Assembly: GCF_003688285.1 (NCBI RefSeq)
Contig: NZ_RCNT01000001.1
Location: forward strand, 124,001 to 188,000
Length of the DNA stretch: 64,000 nucleotides
Source: Rhodophyticola porphyridii
GTDB taxonomy: Bacteria; Pseudomonadota; Alphaproteobacteria; Rhodobacterales; Rhodobacteraceae
Direction: 5' to 3'
In this document: piece by piece, positions 61,717-64,000 of the stretch
How the letters are laid out: every line of letters starts with the position of its first letter
How positions within the stretch are numbered: position 1 is the first letter of the stretch
The notes under the pieces: generated by a model
Database searches by the model: none
Told to the model about the DNA's origin: nothing
Seen by the model: the letters and a program-made list of their open reading frames with translations, nothing else
Program-made: the position numbers and the translations under genes

Positions 61717-62799
61717 ATGATGACCGTGCCCCTGACCCTTCTTGGCCTTGAAAGCAGCTGCGATGACACCGCGGCGGCGATCCTGCGCGATGACGGCACC
61801 TCGCATATCCTTGCGTCCGTCGTATCGGGCCAGACCGATCTGCATGCGGAGTTCGGCGGGGTGGTGCCCGAGATCGCGGCCCGCGCCCATGCCGAACGGC
61901 TCGATCTGGTGGTGGAGGAGGCGCTGGACCACGCCGGCCTGACCCTTGCGGAGATCGACGCCATCGCCGTGACCGCGGGGCCGGGGCTGATCGGCGGGGT
62001 TCTGTCCGGCGTCATGGCGGCCAAGGGACTTGCCTTCGCGCTTGGCAAACCCCTGATCGGGGTGAACCATCTGGCCGGGCATGCGCTGACCCCGCGGCTG
62101 ACCCACGGGCTTGCCTATCCGTATCTGATGCTGCTCGTCTCGGGCGGACATTGCCAGTTTCTGCGCGTGGACGGATCGGACGCCTTCACCCGGCTTGGCG
62201 GCACGATCGACGACGCGCCGGGGGAGGCCTTCGACAAGGTCGCCCGCATTCTCGGTCTGCCGCAGCCGGGCGGGCCATCGGTCGAAGCCGAGGCGCTGGG
62301 TGGCGACCCGGCCCGGTTCGCACTGCCCCGTCCGCTACTCGACCGGCCGGGCGCCGATCTGTCGTTTTCCGGGCTCAAGACCGCGGTCCTGCGTGCCCGC
62401 GATGCGGTGATCGCGAAGAAATCCGGCCTGACGGCGCAGGACCGTGCCGATCTCTGCGCCAGCTTTCAGGCAGCCGTCCGAGACGTTCTGGCCGAGAAAT
62501 CCCGCCGGGCGCTCTACGGTCAGACCGGGCTAAGCGGGTTTGCGGTGGCCGGCGGGGTTGCGGCCAACCAGACCCTGCGCGCCGCGCTGGAAGAGGTCGC
62601 GGCCGGGCAGGATCTGCCCTTCGTCGCGCCGCCGCTTGCCCTTTGCACCGACAATGCCGCGATGATCGCCTATGCGGGGCTGGAGGCGTTTCGGTGCGGG
62701 CAGCGCGACGGCATGGACCTGTCCGCCCGCCCCCGTTGGCCGCTGGACCTGATCAGCCCGGCTCTGATCGGCTCGGGCCGTAAAGGGGCCAAGGCATGA
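61717..62799 (+). CDS. tsaD: tRNA N6-adenosine threonylcarbamoyltransferase subunit TsaD
   Basis: 360 residues from the ATG at 61717 (or 61720). It forms t6A at position 37 of ANN-decoding tRNAs with TsaB/TsaE. Metal-binding histidines are in HAERLD and in [10 protein letters not shown]. The ASKHA nucleotide-binding segments are [29 protein letters not shown] and [30 protein letters not shown] is also conserved. It diverges from hemD and overlaps gpsA by 4 bp. Confidence 0.97.
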   Translation: MMTVPLTLLGLESSCDDTAAAILRDDGTSHILASVVSGQTDLHAEFGGVVPEIAARAHAERLDLVVEEALDHAGLTLAEIDAIAVTAGPGLIGGVLSGVMAAKGLAFALGKPLIGVNHLAGHALTPRLTHGLAYPYLMLLVSGGHCQFLRVDGSDAFTRLGGTIDDAPGEAFDKVARILGLPQPGGPSVEAEALGGDPARFALPRPLLDRPGADLSFSGLKTAVLRARDAVIAKKSGLTAQDRADLCASFQAAVRDVLAEKSRRALYGQTGLSGFAVAGGVAANQTLRAALEEVAAGQDLPFVAPPLALCTDNAAMIAYAGLEAFRCGQRDGMDLSARPRWPLDLISPALIGSGRKGAKA

Positions 62800-63752
62800 C
62801 GCCCACACCCATCGATATCGCGGGCGCGGGGGCGTTCGGCACCGCTCTGGCCATCACCCTTGGCAATGCCGGCCATCCGGTGCGACTCTGGGCCCGTGAC
62901 GGGGCCGCGGCCATCGACGCGGCGCGCGAAAACACCCGTCGCCTGCCCGGCTACACATTGCCGCCGACAGTCCGTGTGACCGGGGATCTCGCAGAGCTGA
63001 CCGCGCCGATCCTGATCCTCGCCATCCCGACCCAGAAGATGGATGAGTTTCTGGGCAGAAGCGCGCCCTTCCGGGCCAAGGCTCTGGTTTCGACCGCCAA
63101 AGGCATCCACCGTGCCACCGGGCTTGGCCCGACGGCGCTGATCGCCCGGCACCGGGGCGCGGATACGGCCATTGCCCAACTCACCGGGCCCAGCTTTGCC
63201 GAGGATCTGGCCCGCGGGCTGCCAACGGCCCTGACTCTGGCCTGCACGGATGCCGATATGGCCCGGGATCTGCAACATGCTCTCTCAACACCCGCGCTGC
63301 GCCTCTATATCACCAGCGATGTGATCGGGGCCGAACTTGGCGGCGCACTGAAAAACGTCATCGCCATCGCGGCCGGCGCCGTGATGGGGGCCGGGCTTGG
63401 GGAAAGCGCGCGGGCTGCGCTGATGGCTCGCGGCTTTGCCGAGATGCGCCGTGTGGCCCGCGCCGCCGGCGCGCTGGACGAAACGCTTTCCGGGCTTTCC
63501 GGGCTCGGCGATCTGGTTCTGACCTGCACCTCCGCGAAATCCCGCAACACGGCCTTCGGCATGGCCCTGGCCGAGGGCCGCAGCCCCGATCCCGCCGTCA
63601 CGGTGGAGGGGCTCGCCACCGCGGAGGAACTGGCCGCGCGCCCGGAACTGGACACGCCCATTGCCGATGCGGTCGCGGCCCTTGCCACGGGCGCGCTGAC
63701 GCTTGATGCTGTCATCGACATGCTTCTGCGCCGCCCCCTGAAACCGGAGTAG
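62796..63752 (+). CDS. gpsA: Glycerol-3-phosphate dehydrogenase [NAD(P)+]
   Basis: 318 residues. The dinucleotide-binding loop is [25 protein letters not shown]. The catalytic lysine region is [38 protein letters not shown], and [21 protein letters not shown] is a GpsA hallmark. It reduces dihydroxyacetone phosphate to sn-glycerol-3-phosphate for phospholipid synthesis. It is translationally coupled to tsaD (ATGA overlap). Confidence 0.97.
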   Translation: MTPTPIDIAGAGAFGTALAITLGNAGHPVRLWARDGAAAIDAARENTRRLPGYTLPPTVRVTGDLAELTAPILILAIPTQKMDEFLGRSAPFRAKALVSTAKGIHRATGLGPTALIARHRGADTAIAQLTGPSFAEDLARGLPTALTLACTDADMARDLQHALSTPALRLYITSDVIGAELGGALKNVIAIAAGAVMGAGLGESARAALMARGFAEMRRVARAAGALDETLSGLSGLGDLVLTCTSAKSRNTAFGMALAEGRSPDPAVTVEGLATAEELAARPELDTPIADAVAALATGALTLDAVIDMLLRRPLKPE

Positions 63753-63757
63753 CCCCC

Positions 63758-64000
63758 ATGACATACTGGCTTTTCAAATCCGAACCCTCCACCTGGTCAT
63801 GGGACCAGCAGGTCGCCCGGGGCGATGCCGGAGAGGAATGGGACGGTGTCCGCAACTATCAGGCGCGGAACTTCATGCAGGAGATGAAAGTCGGCGACCG
63901 GGGCTTTTTCTACCATTCGCAGAAAGATAAGGAGATCGTGGGGATCGTGGAAGTGATTGCCGAGGCGCATCCCGACAGCACGACCGATGACGAGCGGTGG
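63758..64000 (+). CDS. EVE-domain protein, 3' end outside the window
   Basis: 81 residues are visible. MTYWLFKSEPSTWSWDQQVARGDAGEEWDGVRNYQARNFMQEMKVGDRGFFYHSQKDKEIVGIVEVIAEAHPD is the start of an EVE (PUA-like) domain, thought to bind modified bases in nucleic acid. The bacterial proteins of this type are ~140 residues, so about 60 are missing. It starts 5 bp after gpsA and is probably in the same operon. Confidence 0.93.
   Translation, partial: MTYWLFKSEPSTWSWDQQVARGDAGEEWDGVRNYQARNFMQEMKVGDRGFFYHSQKDKEIVGIVEVIAEAHPDSTTDDERW

Overview
The window is a high-GC stretch of an alphaproteobacterial chromosome, most probably from the order Rhodobacterales. The evidence is the flagellar locus organisation (FlaF/FlbT/DUF1217 downstream of flagellin, MotA-MotE-lytic transglycosylase-FlhA-FliR-FlhB in one operon), the hemD-mic60-hemY cluster, CtrA-like boxes before flagellar operons, and DUF4214/RTX secreted proteins. 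The genus cannot be named from the sequence alone.

Layout. (1) 1-1384: 3' part of a UbiB kinase gene. (2) 1433-34220: a compact flagellar locus of about 33 kb carrying hook, rod, ring, filament, export and stator genes. The leftward units are flgD-fliK, fliI, the long fliL-to-flhB operon (10 genes), flgE-flgK-flgL-flgI, and motB. The rightward units are a short flgJ-like/flgN-like pair, fliC-flaF-flbT-DUF1217, flgB-flgC-fliE-fliQ-flgF-flgG-flgA-flgH-fliL2, and fliF-fliH-fliN-fliP plus a small FliG-like gene. No fliG or fliM is visible, so the switch must be completed from elsewhere or by diverged proteins. (3) 34290-53000: a surface-glycan and secreted-protein island. It holds an ABC-2 exporter (permease at 38.4-39.2 kb; ATPase and polysaccharide co-polymerase at 48.5-50.6 kb), GDP-mannose enzymes (manC, gmd), glycosyltransferases, a FkbM methyltransferase, an M10 metalloprotease with a small secreted partner, and a beta-propeller RTX protein. 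(4) 53015-56462: divergent oxyR-katG. (5) 56591-57863: a broken IS110 transposase and tRNA-Thr(CGU). (6) 57906-64000: housekeeping genes hemY, mic60-like and hemD to the left, and tsaD, gpsA and an EVE-domain gene (cut by the window end) to the right.

The most striking structural signal is a pair of inverted repeats, each 1142 bp, at 34291-35432 and 47341-48482. By eye they differ at only five positions. They encode the same 376-residue RTX/DUF4214 C-terminus on two otherwise unrelated secreted proteins. Because the repeats lie at the outer 3' ends of two divergent genes, recombination between them would invert the 11.9-kb sugar-gene segment and leave both genes intact.

A second pattern is a TTAN-N7-TTAN element, resembling the CtrA box, upstream of at least five flagellar operons. 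This suggests that the locus is under cell-cycle/CtrA control.
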